Of a stretch of 64,000 bases of DNA, positions 52,044 through 60,034 are shown piece after piece. A program made the translations under genes and the position numbers. Every line of letters starts with the position of its first letter. The stretch's first letter is position 1. The notes beneath the pieces were generated by a model that saw only the letters and a program-made list of their open reading frames with translations, was not told where the DNA came from and did not search any database. Source of the DNA: an uncultured Veillonella sp. (lineage in GTDB: Bacteria > Bacillota > Negativicutes > Veillonellales > Veillonellaceae); NCBI GenBank assembly GCA_900538355.1, contig UPXS01000004.1, positions 92,736-156,735 of the forward strand, in the 5' to 3' direction.

Positions 52044-53537
52044 ATGAGACGTTGGATTATGCATGTTGATATGGATGCATTCTTCGCGTCCATCGAACAA
52101 CTGGATCATCCAGAATATAAAGGCCACCCCGTAATCGTGGGTGGTCTTTCTTCACGTGGTGTTGTTGCTACCTGCTCCTATGAGGCTCGTAAATTCGGTG
52201 TTCACTCTGCCATGCCGATTTCAAGGGCCAAGAAATTATGTCCTGATGGTATCTATGTCTATCCGCGCATGGATCGCTACAAAGAGGTATCCCATCAGAT
52301 TTTTTCTATTATGAAAGAATTCACTCCTTACATTGAGCCATTATCTATCGATGAAGCCTTTCTTGAGGTGAGTGGCATGTCTACCATGTATAGTGGCCCT
52401 AAAGCGTTAGGGCGTGCCATCAAAGACCGTGTGTATGAGAAGACAGGGCTCATCATCTCAGCGGGATTAGCACCTAATAAATTTTTAGCTAAACTAGCCT
52501 CTGATTTAGACAAGCCAGATGGTCTTGTAGTGATTCCCTATGGTCGTGAGAAAGAAATCCTAGCACCGTTGCCTATAAAACGTATTTGGGGTGTAGGCCC
52601 TCATACGGAAAAACGGCTGAAAGCAGGAGGCTTCCACTTGATGCGTCACATTCAAGCCTTGCCAGATGAAGGGAGTCTCATTCCCATTGTAGGCAATCAG
52701 GCGCGACGCATATGGGAGCTAGCGAATGGTATTGATGAACGGCCTGTAGAAACAGATCGTAAAATACAATCCATCGGAGCCGAAGAAACCTACGAAGAGG
52801 ATCTTGTCGATGGCAGTGCTATTGAACTCGAGTTCAGATATTTTGCCAATCGTCTATCGAAGCGGTTACGGAAACGGAATCTGTTAGGGCATACCGTGTC
52901 GATTAAGGTGCGCTATGATGACTTCACTACTGTATCACGGCAGAAACGATTAGATACACCATCTGATCATGAGCATGTATTCTTTGAAACAGCACTGCTT
53001 TTGTGGAACAAGCTGATGCAAGATAAGACGAGCAAGAAGCCTAAAGGGACGAAGAAAGATGTGGAAGCACTAGGGGCTACTACAAAGATAAAATCTAGGA
53101 ATCTTAGCTATAATGGATCTAATTATAGTCAGTCTAATTATAGTGGATCGAACTATTGTAGCTCTAAGGGGATTGCCTTTATGAATCCTCCCGGCCCTAT
53201 ACGCCTATTAGGTCTTACTGTTAGTGGTCTCGATGAAGAGGTACCGATGCAGGATAGCCTCTTTGAGTCTTCTCAAAATGAAAACGAAAATAAGCTGGCT
53301 GGTGTGTTAGACTCCTTAGAATCTAAGTTCGGTGAGACTGCAGTTATGAGCGGCGCTCTATGGCAGCGCTTTCACGGAGAAAATGGGGCGCGTAGAAAGA
53401 GATCAGAACTTAAGGCCGCAGTAGATGCACAATCTACTAAAAAGGATGTGGATTCTAATAAAGCGAATGAGACATCTGATAACATGAAAGTAGGTCTTGA
53501 AGACGATGAGGTAGGGGATACTAACGAGGATATATAA
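52044..53537 (+). CDS. dinB: DNA polymerase IV with a low-complexity insertion
   Basis: A 497-residue Y-family polymerase for error-prone lesion bypass. The catalytic Asp9 (HVDMDAFFAS) and SIDEAFLE (Asp103, Glu104) are present, as is KFLAKLASDLDKPDG. The little-finger domain is interrupted at about 329-377 by a polar stretch with NYS(G/Q)SNY repeats, before it resumes with GPIRLLGLTVSGL. QDSLF (403-407) is a beta-clamp-binding motif, and the usual LD..E.KFG..A..SGAL tail follows. A charged extension of about 55 residues closes the protein. Typical Pol IV is 350-420 residues. It shares an operon with the ArsR-type regulator. Confidence 0.93.
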   Translation: MRRWIMHVDMDAFFASIEQLDHPEYKGHPVIVGGLSSRGVVATCSYEARKFGVHSAMPISRAKKLCPDGIYVYPRMDRYKEVSHQIFSIMKEFTPYIEPLSIDEAFLEVSGMSTMYSGPKALGRAIKDRVYEKTGLIISAGLAPNKFLAKLASDLDKPDGLVVIPYGREKEILAPLPIKRIWGVGPHTEKRLKAGGFHLMRHIQALPDEGSLIPIVGNQARRIWELANGIDERPVETDRKIQSIGAEETYEEDLVDGSAIELEFRYFANRLSKRLRKRNLLGHTVSIKVRYDDFTTVSRQKRLDTPSDHEHVFFETALLLWNKLMQDKTSKKPKGTKKDVEALGATTKIKSRNLSYNGSNYSQSNYSGSNYCSSKGIAFMNPPGPIRLLGLTVSGLDEEVPMQDSLFESSQNENENKLAGVLDSLESKFGETAVMSGALWQRFHGENGARRKRSELKAAVDAQSTKKDVDSNKANETSDNMKVGLEDDEVGDTNEDI

Positions 53538-53646
53538 TTCTTTACAATAGAGTTATAAAGTTTATATTGAATACTTTCGCTAATATAAATGTTCATGTTA
53601 CAATATGGTTATAGTGTTTAAAAATTACCGCAAGAGAGGTATAGAT

Positions 53647-53931
53647 ATGAGTTTATTTCGTGTAGCCATCCATTATGGCATCAACAGCAACGGCTTCTTG
53701 TCCTATGACACAGAAGCAAAAACAGTGTCCGTAGATTTACCTGAACAAGAGTGGGCTGATAAGGTTATCGCTTACTTGAACGACGAACATGCCATCGAGC
53801 ATGCTACAGGTCTTGATACATATGAACGCTTGACTGTAAAACCATTAGAATCTTTGGATAACCTAAAATTAGCTTTAACACGCATGTGGGAAGCTATCGA
53901 CGTACAAGTCGACTGGAGCCGTCCAGCATAA
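53647..53931 (+). CDS. Small conserved-looking cytoplasmic protein of unknown function
   Basis: A 94-residue acidic soluble protein (SLFRVAIHYGINSNGFLSYDTE..., ending VDWSRPA) with no signal peptide or Cys. The regular codon use and AGAGAGG upstream of the ATG at 53647 support a real gene. An in-frame longer start at 53605 is less likely. It lies between dinB and a terminator at 53941 and may have its own promoter. No family recognised. Confidence 0.7.
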   Translation: MSLFRVAIHYGINSNGFLSYDTEAKTVSVDLPEQEWADKVIAYLNDEHAIEHATGLDTYERLTVKPLESLDNLKLALTRMWEAIDVQVDWSRPA

Positions 53932-53940
53932 ATTGAATGA

Positions 53941-53993
53941 AAACACCTTGTGATCTACACGTTGATGATAGAAGCAAGGTGTTTTTTATTTTG
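53941..53993 (+). terminator. Terminator after the 53647 gene
   Basis: AAAACACCTTG pairs with CAAGGTGTTTTTT, loop about 24 bases. The next 54,000-54,090 has no gene. Confidence 0.75.
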
Positions 53994-54131
53994 ATAGAGA
54001 GATTTAGTTCGCATTTAAATATATATAATGCCACAATTCTCATTTTGGTTCTTGTAAATGATATCGTGTATACAAGATTTATAAAGGTTTAGGGTTGTTC
54101 TGTTAAAAAAAATGTGATATTCTAATTACAG

Positions 54132-54158
54132 ATTAATGGATAATAATTATCCATTAAT
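54132..54158. promoter_or_regulatory. Fur/PerR-like box upstream of the catalase gene
   Basis: A perfect 27-base palindrome (13-1-13) with core GGATAATAATTATCC, close to the TGATAATnATTATCA 7-1-7 box of Fur/PerR regulators. A weak promoter TTGTTC-17-TATTCT lies just upstream (about 54092-54120), so the site covers the start of transcription. A repressor bound here would respond to peroxide or iron. Confidence 0.65.
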
Positions 54159-54244
54159 AACATTTATCTTAATTGAGATATATAATCTAAAAATTATGTA
54201 AAGTAAATTACTTTCATTTTGATCTCTAAGTAGGAGTTTGTAAT

Positions 54245-55708
54245 ATGAATAATGAAAAGAAACTAACAACCGCCTTTGGTGCTCCCGTACCAGATAATCG
54301 CAACTCTGCTACAGCAGGTAAACGTGGTCCTGTACTGATGCAAGATGTTTGGCTCATGGAGAAATTAGCTCATTTTGAGCGCGAAGTGATTCCTGAACGC
54401 CGCATGCATGCTAAAGGATCTGGTGCATTTGGTACTTTCACAGTAACTAACGATATTACAAAATATACGAAAGCAAAAATTTTCTCTGAAGTAGGCAAGC
54501 AAACGCCGTTATTCGTGCGTTTCTCCACCGTTGCTGGTGAGCGTGGTGCGGCCGATGCAGAACGCGACATTCGTGGCTTTGCCGTAAAATTTTATACGGA
54601 AGAAGGAAACTGGGACCTCGTAGGTAACAATACACCGGTATTCTTTATCCGCGATCCATTGCAATTCCCTGATTTGAACCGCGCTGTAAAACGGAATCCG
54701 AAAACAAATCTTCGCGATGCGACAGCAAACTGGGATTTCTGGACTAGCTTGCCAGAGGCGATCCACCAAGTAACAATCGTCATGAGTGACCGTGGTATTC
54801 CTAAATCTTACCGTACAATGCATGGTTTTGGCAGTCATACATACAGTCTTATCAACGAAAACGATGAGCGCGTATGGGTTAAATTCCATTGGATTTGCCA
54901 ACAGCCGATTGAAAATCTTTCCGACGCTGAGGCGGCTAATGTGGTAGCTAGTGACCGTGAAAGTCACCAACGTGACCTCTTTGAGGCTATTGAAAAAGGT
55001 GATTATCCTAAATGGAAATTATGCATCCAAGTGATGACGGAAGAACAAGCTGACAATATGCCATACAATCCATTCGACTTAACTAAAGTATGGTATCACG
55101 ATGAGTTCCCATTGATTGAAGTTGGTGTGATGGAACTTAATCGCAACCCAGAAAATTATTTCCAAGATGTAGAACAAGCTGCATTTGCACCGACTACTAT
55201 CGTTCCTGGTATCTCTTTCTCTCCTGATAGAATGCTTCAAGGTCGTTTGTTCTCCTATGCGGATGCGCAACGTTATCGTCTAGGAGCAAATTATTATCAA
55301 ATCCCTGTTAATGCCGCTAAATGTCCTGTAAATATCTATCATCGCGATGGTCAAGGACGTATAGATGGAAACCATGGGTCTACAATTGGCTACGCACCAA
55401 ATAGCTTTGGTGAATGGGCTGAACAACCGGAATTCAAAAATCCTCCTCTCGACGTATCTGGTCCAGCCTACCAATATGACTTCTATGAAGACGACTCTGA
55501 CTTCTTTACACAACCAGGTAAATTGTTCCGCCTCATGAGCCCTGAACAACAACAAGCCTTGTTTGACAATACGGCAGCGGCTATGAATGGTGTACCTGAT
55601 TTCATTAAAGAACGTCATGCAAAACATTGCTACCAATGTGATCCAGCTTATGGTGAAGGCATTGCTAAAGCTTTGGGTATGGACATTGATTTTAGCGATG
55701 TAAAATAG
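54245..55708 (+). CDS. katA: Haem catalase (monofunctional)
   Basis: A 487-residue clade-3-size catalase that disproportionates hydrogen peroxide. His55 ([12 protein letters not shown]) and Asn128 (VGNNTPVFF) are the distal residues; [14 protein letters not shown] holds the proximal haem-ligand Tyr. The length and the C-terminal KRHA.HCYQ.D-type ending are normal. Most Veillonella strains are described as catalase-negative or weak, so a complete haem catalase gene is worth noting. AGGAG lies upstream of the ATG. Control by the Fur/PerR box is likely. Confidence 0.96.
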   Translation: MNNEKKLTTAFGAPVPDNRNSATAGKRGPVLMQDVWLMEKLAHFEREVIPERRMHAKGSGAFGTFTVTNDITKYTKAKIFSEVGKQTPLFVRFSTVAGERGAADAERDIRGFAVKFYTEEGNWDLVGNNTPVFFIRDPLQFPDLNRAVKRNPKTNLRDATANWDFWTSLPEAIHQVTIVMSDRGIPKSYRTMHGFGSHTYSLINENDERVWVKFHWICQQPIENLSDAEAANVVASDRESHQRDLFEAIEKGDYPKWKLCIQVMTEEQADNMPYNPFDLTKVWYHDEFPLIEVGVMELNRNPENYFQDVEQAAFAPTTIVPGISFSPDRMLQGRLFSYADAQRYRLGANYYQIPVNAAKCPVNIYHRDGQGRIDGNHGSTIGYAPNSFGEWAEQPEFKNPPLDVSGPAYQYDFYEDDSDFFTQPGKLFRLMSPEQQQALFDNTAAAMNGVPDFIKERHAKHCYQCDPAYGEGIAKALGMDIDFSDVK

Positions 55709-55789
55709 TATTATAAGTACTATTTACATAACAAAGATACTCTCTCTGAATAACACTGACGATTAAAAGAACTTCCTTAAATTAAAACG

Positions 55790-55832
55790 AAGCCCCTCCT
55801 TGCTATGTAGCTCATAGTAAGGAGGGGCTTTT
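55790..55832. terminator. Terminator between katA and the converging 55859 gene
   Basis: AAGCCCCTCCTT.CTATG pairs with CATAG.AAGGAGGGGCTTTTG. Confidence 0.85.
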
Positions 55833-55858
55833 GTCATGGTGAGTGTATTTAAATATTG

Positions 55859-56740
55859 CTAATCAAATTTCTTATTCGTTAAGTCTTGATACATAAGCTT
55901 AGCGATTTCATACTGCGGATCGCCGGCTTGTAATTGGTGTGATGGTAGTTTAAATACAGCTTCAGCTCTTTCCTCTTTCTTGATATCGATACCCTTTACA
56001 TCTTCGGAACGACTTATGGAAATGGTATGTGTTGTTGGATTTATGAAGTACGCATTTACATCGATGCTGAAAGCTTTGTTTTCGTCTTTTCTCATGAGTA
56101 CACGTAGAATCATAGCTGAAATAGCAGTGGTGCCATCTTTTTCACCTAATAGCTGTTTAGATGTGTAGTCCACATAATCTGCATAGACATAAATATCGCC
56201 AGGTTTTGCCTTGTCATAATCTTGTGTATAGGCCTCTACTAAACGCAAATCGAGTTGTCTACCAAATGGTCTAGAGAACATTTCACTTTGTAATACGCGT
56301 GTTTCGCTTACCGGTGGATAGGACGATATTGGTGTTAAACCTTTTAGCATATCTGTGCGTGTTTCGTTTTTTCTTTTAGCCTGACGTTCAGCAGTGACCT
56401 TGTCTAAGCGTTTACGCTCTTTTAACATGGCTCTTTCTTGTTCTTCTTTAGTTTTGTAAGTTTTTACAGATACAACACGGTTACCAGACATAGTCACCGT
56501 TGAATAGATGGGCTTATCTTTAGTAGGTTTTCCCTTAGAAGCATCAAGCGTAGATTGTATCATAGCAGGTGTTGCGCTCTCGATAGATTTTTTTAACTCT
56601 GGAATATTAGAATAATCCATATCAACCACTGCAGTATCTGTGCTTTCACTTGGCTGTACTGGTGTAGCCCCGTACGCAGATGATATAGCCAATATAGCTA
56701 ATAGTGAACTGGTAATAATTGATCGTTTACATACTTTCAT
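55859..56740 (-). CDS. Secreted protein of unknown function
   Basis: A 293-residue protein with a signal peptide (about 1-24, cleaved near AYG). It has a charged, probably coiled-coil region at about 95-130 (TKEEQERAMLKERKRLDKV) and a C-terminal beta-rich half (IYVYADYVDYTSKQL...). No family is recognised. It converges on katA and is divergent from the class C phosphatase. The upstream RBS on the minus strand is AAAGAGG. Confidence 0.75.
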   Translation of the reverse strand: MKVCKRSIITSSLLAILAISSAYGATPVQPSESTDTAVVDMDYSNIPELKKSIESATPAMIQSTLDASKGKPTKDKPIYSTVTMSGNRVVSVKTYKTKEEQERAMLKERKRLDKVTAERQAKRKNETRTDMLKGLTPISSYPPVSETRVLQSEMFSRPFGRQLDLRLVEAYTQDYDKAKPGDIYVYADYVDYTSKQLLGEKDGTTAISAMILRVLMRKDENKAFSIDVNAYFINPTTHTISISRSEDVKGIDIKKEERAEAVFKLPSHQLQAGDPQYEIAKLMYQDLTNKKFD

Positions 56741-56926
56741 TACATATACCTCTTTTTATAAGAACTCTCTAATACTATCAACAGCTGTATTATAGCATAG
56801 TTATAGTGTAGATAGATTTAAAATATACAGATAGAATATAAATTTATAGAGGACTTTCGTATAACTATGTAGAATTACATTGTGTATTGTATGTATACAG
56901 AGAGCACATGTGGATAGGAGGCAATT

Positions 56927-57916
56927 ATGAAACGTAGTAGTTTGGCATGGTATGTAGCGGTGGCTTGCTTTGGCGGCAGTCTTTGCGTAGGTTCTGTAGT
57001 GCAGGCGGATTCTCCGACGACGGTGAAAGCAAATCCTGTAGTTCCTACAGCGATGGTAACGCAGGTTCAATCAACTCAACCGACTAATAGTATAGTGGCT
57101 ACGAATACGGTAGCTAATACGGTAGCTGCTAACAGTGAGCCAGCAAAAGCTGCAGTAGTACTAGATGAGCAGGCAGCACTGAAGCAAAAACAGCAGTACC
57201 AAGCCGAAACAGAAACAATGGGGCTCTTATGGATGCGCACCTCTGCAGAGTACAGAGCACTAGTGTATCAAGGGTACAATGTGGCGCTAAATCTTGTTAA
57301 GATGGCCGTTACTGATCCATCTCATCAAAGAAAACCTCTTGCCATCGTTCTTGATGCGGACGAAACCGTAGTGGATAATACTAAACTGATGGGTGAAAGC
57401 GTTGCTAATGGCAATGGTCGCTTCGATGCTCCTTGGTGGCGTCAAGCTGTGCATCAAGGTAAATCACAAGCCATGCCAGGCGCTGCTGAATTTCTAAATG
57501 AAGTACATAAACAAGGTGTTGAAATATTCTACGTTTCAAATCGATATGCACCTGTTAACTATGATGCAACAGTACAAAACTTTAAGGAACTAGGATTCCC
57601 ATCCGTCGATAAAGAACATGTACTACTATTTGAAAAAGACTCAGACAAACAACCTCGTTTTGATGCAATCACTAAGAAATACAGCGTCATTTTGTATATG
57701 GGTGATAATGCCGGTGACTTCCCAATCGGTACAAAAGGTAAGACCTTAGTTGAAAGAAACGCTATCATCGATGAACATAAAGAAGACTTTGGTACTACAT
57801 TTGTGGTATTCCCAAATCCTGCCTATGGATCCTGGGTCAGTGCTTTAGCAAAAGGCTACCAAAACCTAAGCCCAGAAGAACAAAAACAAGTGAATAACCA
57901 ATACCTACAACAATAA
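56927..57916 (+). CDS. Class C acid phosphatase / 5'-nucleotidase, e(P4) family
   Basis: A 329-residue HAD-superfamily phosphatase exported by a signal peptide (cleavage near VQA, residue 27). IVLDADETVVDN holds the catalytic Asp143 and Asp145; FYVSNR and ILYMGDNAGDF supply motifs II-IV. Residues 28-85 are a low-complexity Thr/Val/Asn/Ala linker with NTVANTVA repeats. Related enzymes dephosphorylate NMN and nucleotides for uptake. Unlike e(P4), no canonical lipobox is visible, so it may be free in the periplasm. AGGAGG precedes the ATG. Confidence 0.9.
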   Translation: MKRSSLAWYVAVACFGGSLCVGSVVQADSPTTVKANPVVPTAMVTQVQSTQPTNSIVATNTVANTVAANSEPAKAAVVLDEQAALKQKQQYQAETETMGLLWMRTSAEYRALVYQGYNVALNLVKMAVTDPSHQRKPLAIVLDADETVVDNTKLMGESVANGNGRFDAPWWRQAVHQGKSQAMPGAAEFLNEVHKQGVEIFYVSNRYAPVNYDATVQNFKELGFPSVDKEHVLLFEKDSDKQPRFDAITKKYSVILYMGDNAGDFPIGTKGKTLVERNAIIDEHKEDFGTTFVVFPNPAYGSWVSALAKGYQNLSPEEQKQVNNQYLQQ

Positions 57917-57964
57917 GGACGCCTTGCGTATACTTTATTAAAAACGATATAATAAAGTATACAT

Positions 57965-58041
57965 GCGTCTATAGCTCAACCGGAGAGAGCGTCAGTTTCC
58001 TAAACTGTAGGTTGGGGGTTCGATTCCCTCTAGGCGCGCCA
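57965..58041 (+). tRNA. tRNA-Arg (anticodon CCU)
   Basis: A complete cloverleaf: acceptor GCGUCUA/UAGGCGC, D arm GCTC/GAGC, anticodon loop TTCCTAA giving anticodon CCU (Arg AGG codon), T arm GGGGG/CCCTC with TTCGATT, and an encoded GCCA end. One mismatch at the top of the anticodon stem. A terminator follows at 58055. It marks the left edge of the restriction-modification island. Confidence 0.92.
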
Positions 58042-58054
58042 ACTGAAATCTATT

Positions 58055-58088
58055 AGACATAAGGCTTTAAATGCCTTGTGTCTTTTTG
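58055..58088 (+). terminator. Terminator of the tRNA gene
   Basis: AGACATAAGGC pairs with GCCTTGTGTCT (one G-T), then TTTTTGTTTT. Confidence 0.85.
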
Positions 58089-58243
58089 TTTTACCATTTA
58101 ATATTGTTATAAATAGGTAACCTTGTATTTATAGTGTGTTTTTTATATTATAAAAAGATTGATAGTATTTTTGTATAATGAAGGGTGCAAATAAACAATT
58201 TGTACAATTAATTATTATGGACCCATTTAGGAAGGCTAATATA

Positions 58244-58960
58244 GTGTTAGAAACGAAGTTATATAATGAAGATTGTATAGTAGCAATGAAAAAAATTGAC
58301 ACAAACTCTATTGATCTAATTATCACAGATCCTCCTTATAATTTGGGAAATTTTATGAGAAACCGCGATACAAATCTTAGTAAAATGAGAGATAATTTTT
58401 TTGGATCAGCAGGCTGGGATGATATGGACTTTTCGGAATGGGAAAAATCTATGGACTGTTTTTTTGAAGAGTCAGCTAGAGTTATAAAAAAAGGCGGTTC
58501 AATGATTGTCTTTATGGCTATTATAAAGGTAGAGACAATTATACGATTAGCTCAGAAGCATGGATTTTATTATAAGACAACGGGGATTTGGCATAAAACT
58601 AATCCTATGCCAAGAAATATGAACCTACACTTTGTGAATTCTACTGAGGCTTGGATATATTTTACGTATAAAAAGAGAACGGGTGTTTTTAATAATCAGG
58701 GAAGACTTATTCATGATTTTATCGAAACTTCGGTTACCCCTAATGGTGAGAGACGATATGGAAAGCATCCTACGCAGAAACCCGAAATTTTAATACAACA
58801 CTTTATTGATGTTCTATCTAATGAAGGGGATTGTGTACTTGATCCATTTATGGGAAGTGGAACTACAGGTGTTGTAGCACAGAAAAATAATCGACAATTT
58901 ATTGGAATTGAGTTAGATAAAAAGTATTTTGATATAGCTGTTTCTAGAATAAAAGGATAA
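58244..58960 (+). CDS. Beta-class DNA amino-methyltransferase of the RM operon
   Basis: A 238-residue methyltransferase (if started at the GTG 58244, which has AGGAAGG 8 bases upstream; ATG at 58217 or 58178 are alternatives, but a TATAAT at 58174-58179 makes 58178 unlikely). TDPPYNLG (28-35) is motif IV, and DPFMGSGTTG at about 200 is motif I: this catalytic-first order defines the beta class. DPPY favours N6-adenine over N4-cytosine. KHPTQKP is also typical. It should protect one strand of the target of the restriction system encoded downstream. It is more AT-rich, with AGA and ATA codons, than the genes left of the tRNA. Confidence 0.9.
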   Translation: MLETKLYNEDCIVAMKKIDTNSIDLIITDPPYNLGNFMRNRDTNLSKMRDNFFGSAGWDDMDFSEWEKSMDCFFEESARVIKKGGSMIVFMAIIKVETIIRLAQKHGFYYKTTGIWHKTNPMPRNMNLHFVNSTEAWIYFTYKKRTGVFNNQGRLIHDFIETSVTPNGERRYGKHPTQKPEILIQHFIDVLSNEGDCVLDPFMGSGTTGVVAQKNNRQFIGIELDKKYFDIAVSRIKG

Positions 58961-58963
58961 CTT

Positions 58964-60034
58964 ATGAAACCTACTGTTATAGATTTGTTTGCAGGCGTAG
59001 GAGGACTTTCATTGGGATTTGAGATGGAAGGGTTTGATATATTATTAGCAAATGAGTTTGATCAATCAATTGCGACTGCATATAAGGAGAATCACAAGAG
59101 TACAAACGTTGTTGTGGGCGATATAACTTCTTTAGATTTGAGCAAAGTATTTGGAGAATATGTTAATAAAATAGATGTAGTAATAGGTGGACCACCTTGT
59201 CAAGGATTCTCACAAAAGGGGAAAAGAAAAACAATAAATGATGAAAGAAATTTTTTATTTAAACATTATGTTGAAGTAGTAAAATTCGTAAAGCCTAAAT
59301 ATTTTGTAATGGAGAATGTTCCTAATTTATTAACAGCAGAGAAAGGTTTCTTCCTTAATGAAATTAAGGGGTTGTTTAAGGGCTATGGATACTCTATACG
59401 ATATGGCATTCTGAATGCAGCAGACTATGGGGTACCACAAAATCGTAGAAGAGCCATTATTATTGGAAAATATTTAGCGACTCCACCTGAATTGCCCTTA
59501 CCGTGTAAGCAAAAGGTTACTATTTGGGATGCGATAAGTGACTTAGCATATCTTGAATCTGGTGAAGGTGAATTTGAACAGGAATACCGAAATTCACCTA
59601 AGAGTGATTATGAAAAGAAAATGCGTAAAGGATCTAAAATCCTATATAATCATATGGCAACAAAACACTCTGCATTGGCATTAGAGCGTTTATCATTGAT
59701 TCCTCCAAATGCGGGGAAAGAAGTACTTCCAAAGGAACATATTACGAAGTCTGTATATAGTGGGACTTGGAGTAGAATGAAACAGAATGATGTCGCAGTA
59801 ACAATAACAACTAGATTTGATACTCCTTCCTCTGGAAAATTTACTCACCCATTTTTAAATAGAGCTATTACTGTAAGAGAGGCGGCTAGATTACAATCTT
59901 TTCCTGATACTTTTAAGTTTATTGGCAGTAAAATGTCCCAAATGAAGCAAGTTGGAAATGCTGTTCCGCCGTTATTAGCTAGAAAAATAGCACGTGTAAT
60001 TATGCATGATATAAAGAGAGATAATAATGAATAG
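58964..60034 (+). CDS. DNA (cytosine-5-)methyltransferase
   Basis: A 356-residue C5-methyltransferase. FAGVGG (9-14) binds AdoMet, GGPPCQGFSQ holds the nucleophile Cys79, MENV (116-119) is motif VI, and QVGNAVPPLLA is motif X. The variable target-recognition region lies between about 200 and 290 and is short. It starts 3 bases after the amino-methyltransferase and overlaps the McrB-like gene by 8 bases. LlaJI-type systems also carry two methyltransferases, one for each strand of an asymmetric site. Confidence 0.93.
   Translation: MKPTVIDLFAGVGGLSLGFEMEGFDILLANEFDQSIATAYKENHKSTNVVVGDITSLDLSKVFGEYVNKIDVVIGGPPCQGFSQKGKRKTINDERNFLFKHYVEVVKFVKPKYFVMENVPNLLTAEKGFFLNEIKGLFKGYGYSIRYGILNAADYGVPQNRRRAIIIGKYLATPPELPLPCKQKVTIWDAISDLAYLESGEGEFEQEYRNSPKSDYEKKMRKGSKILYNHMATKHSALALERLSLIPPNAGKEVLPKEHITKSVYSGTWSRMKQNDVAVTITTRFDTPSSGKFTHPFLNRAITVREAARLQSFPDTFKFIGSKMSQMKQVGNAVPPLLARKIARVIMHDIKRDNNE

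Noticed and set aside
56801..57070. Minus-strand open frame opposite the start of the class C phosphatase
   Set aside because: Very rich in His, Tyr and Arg and overlaps a gene with a clear signal peptide and catalytic motif.
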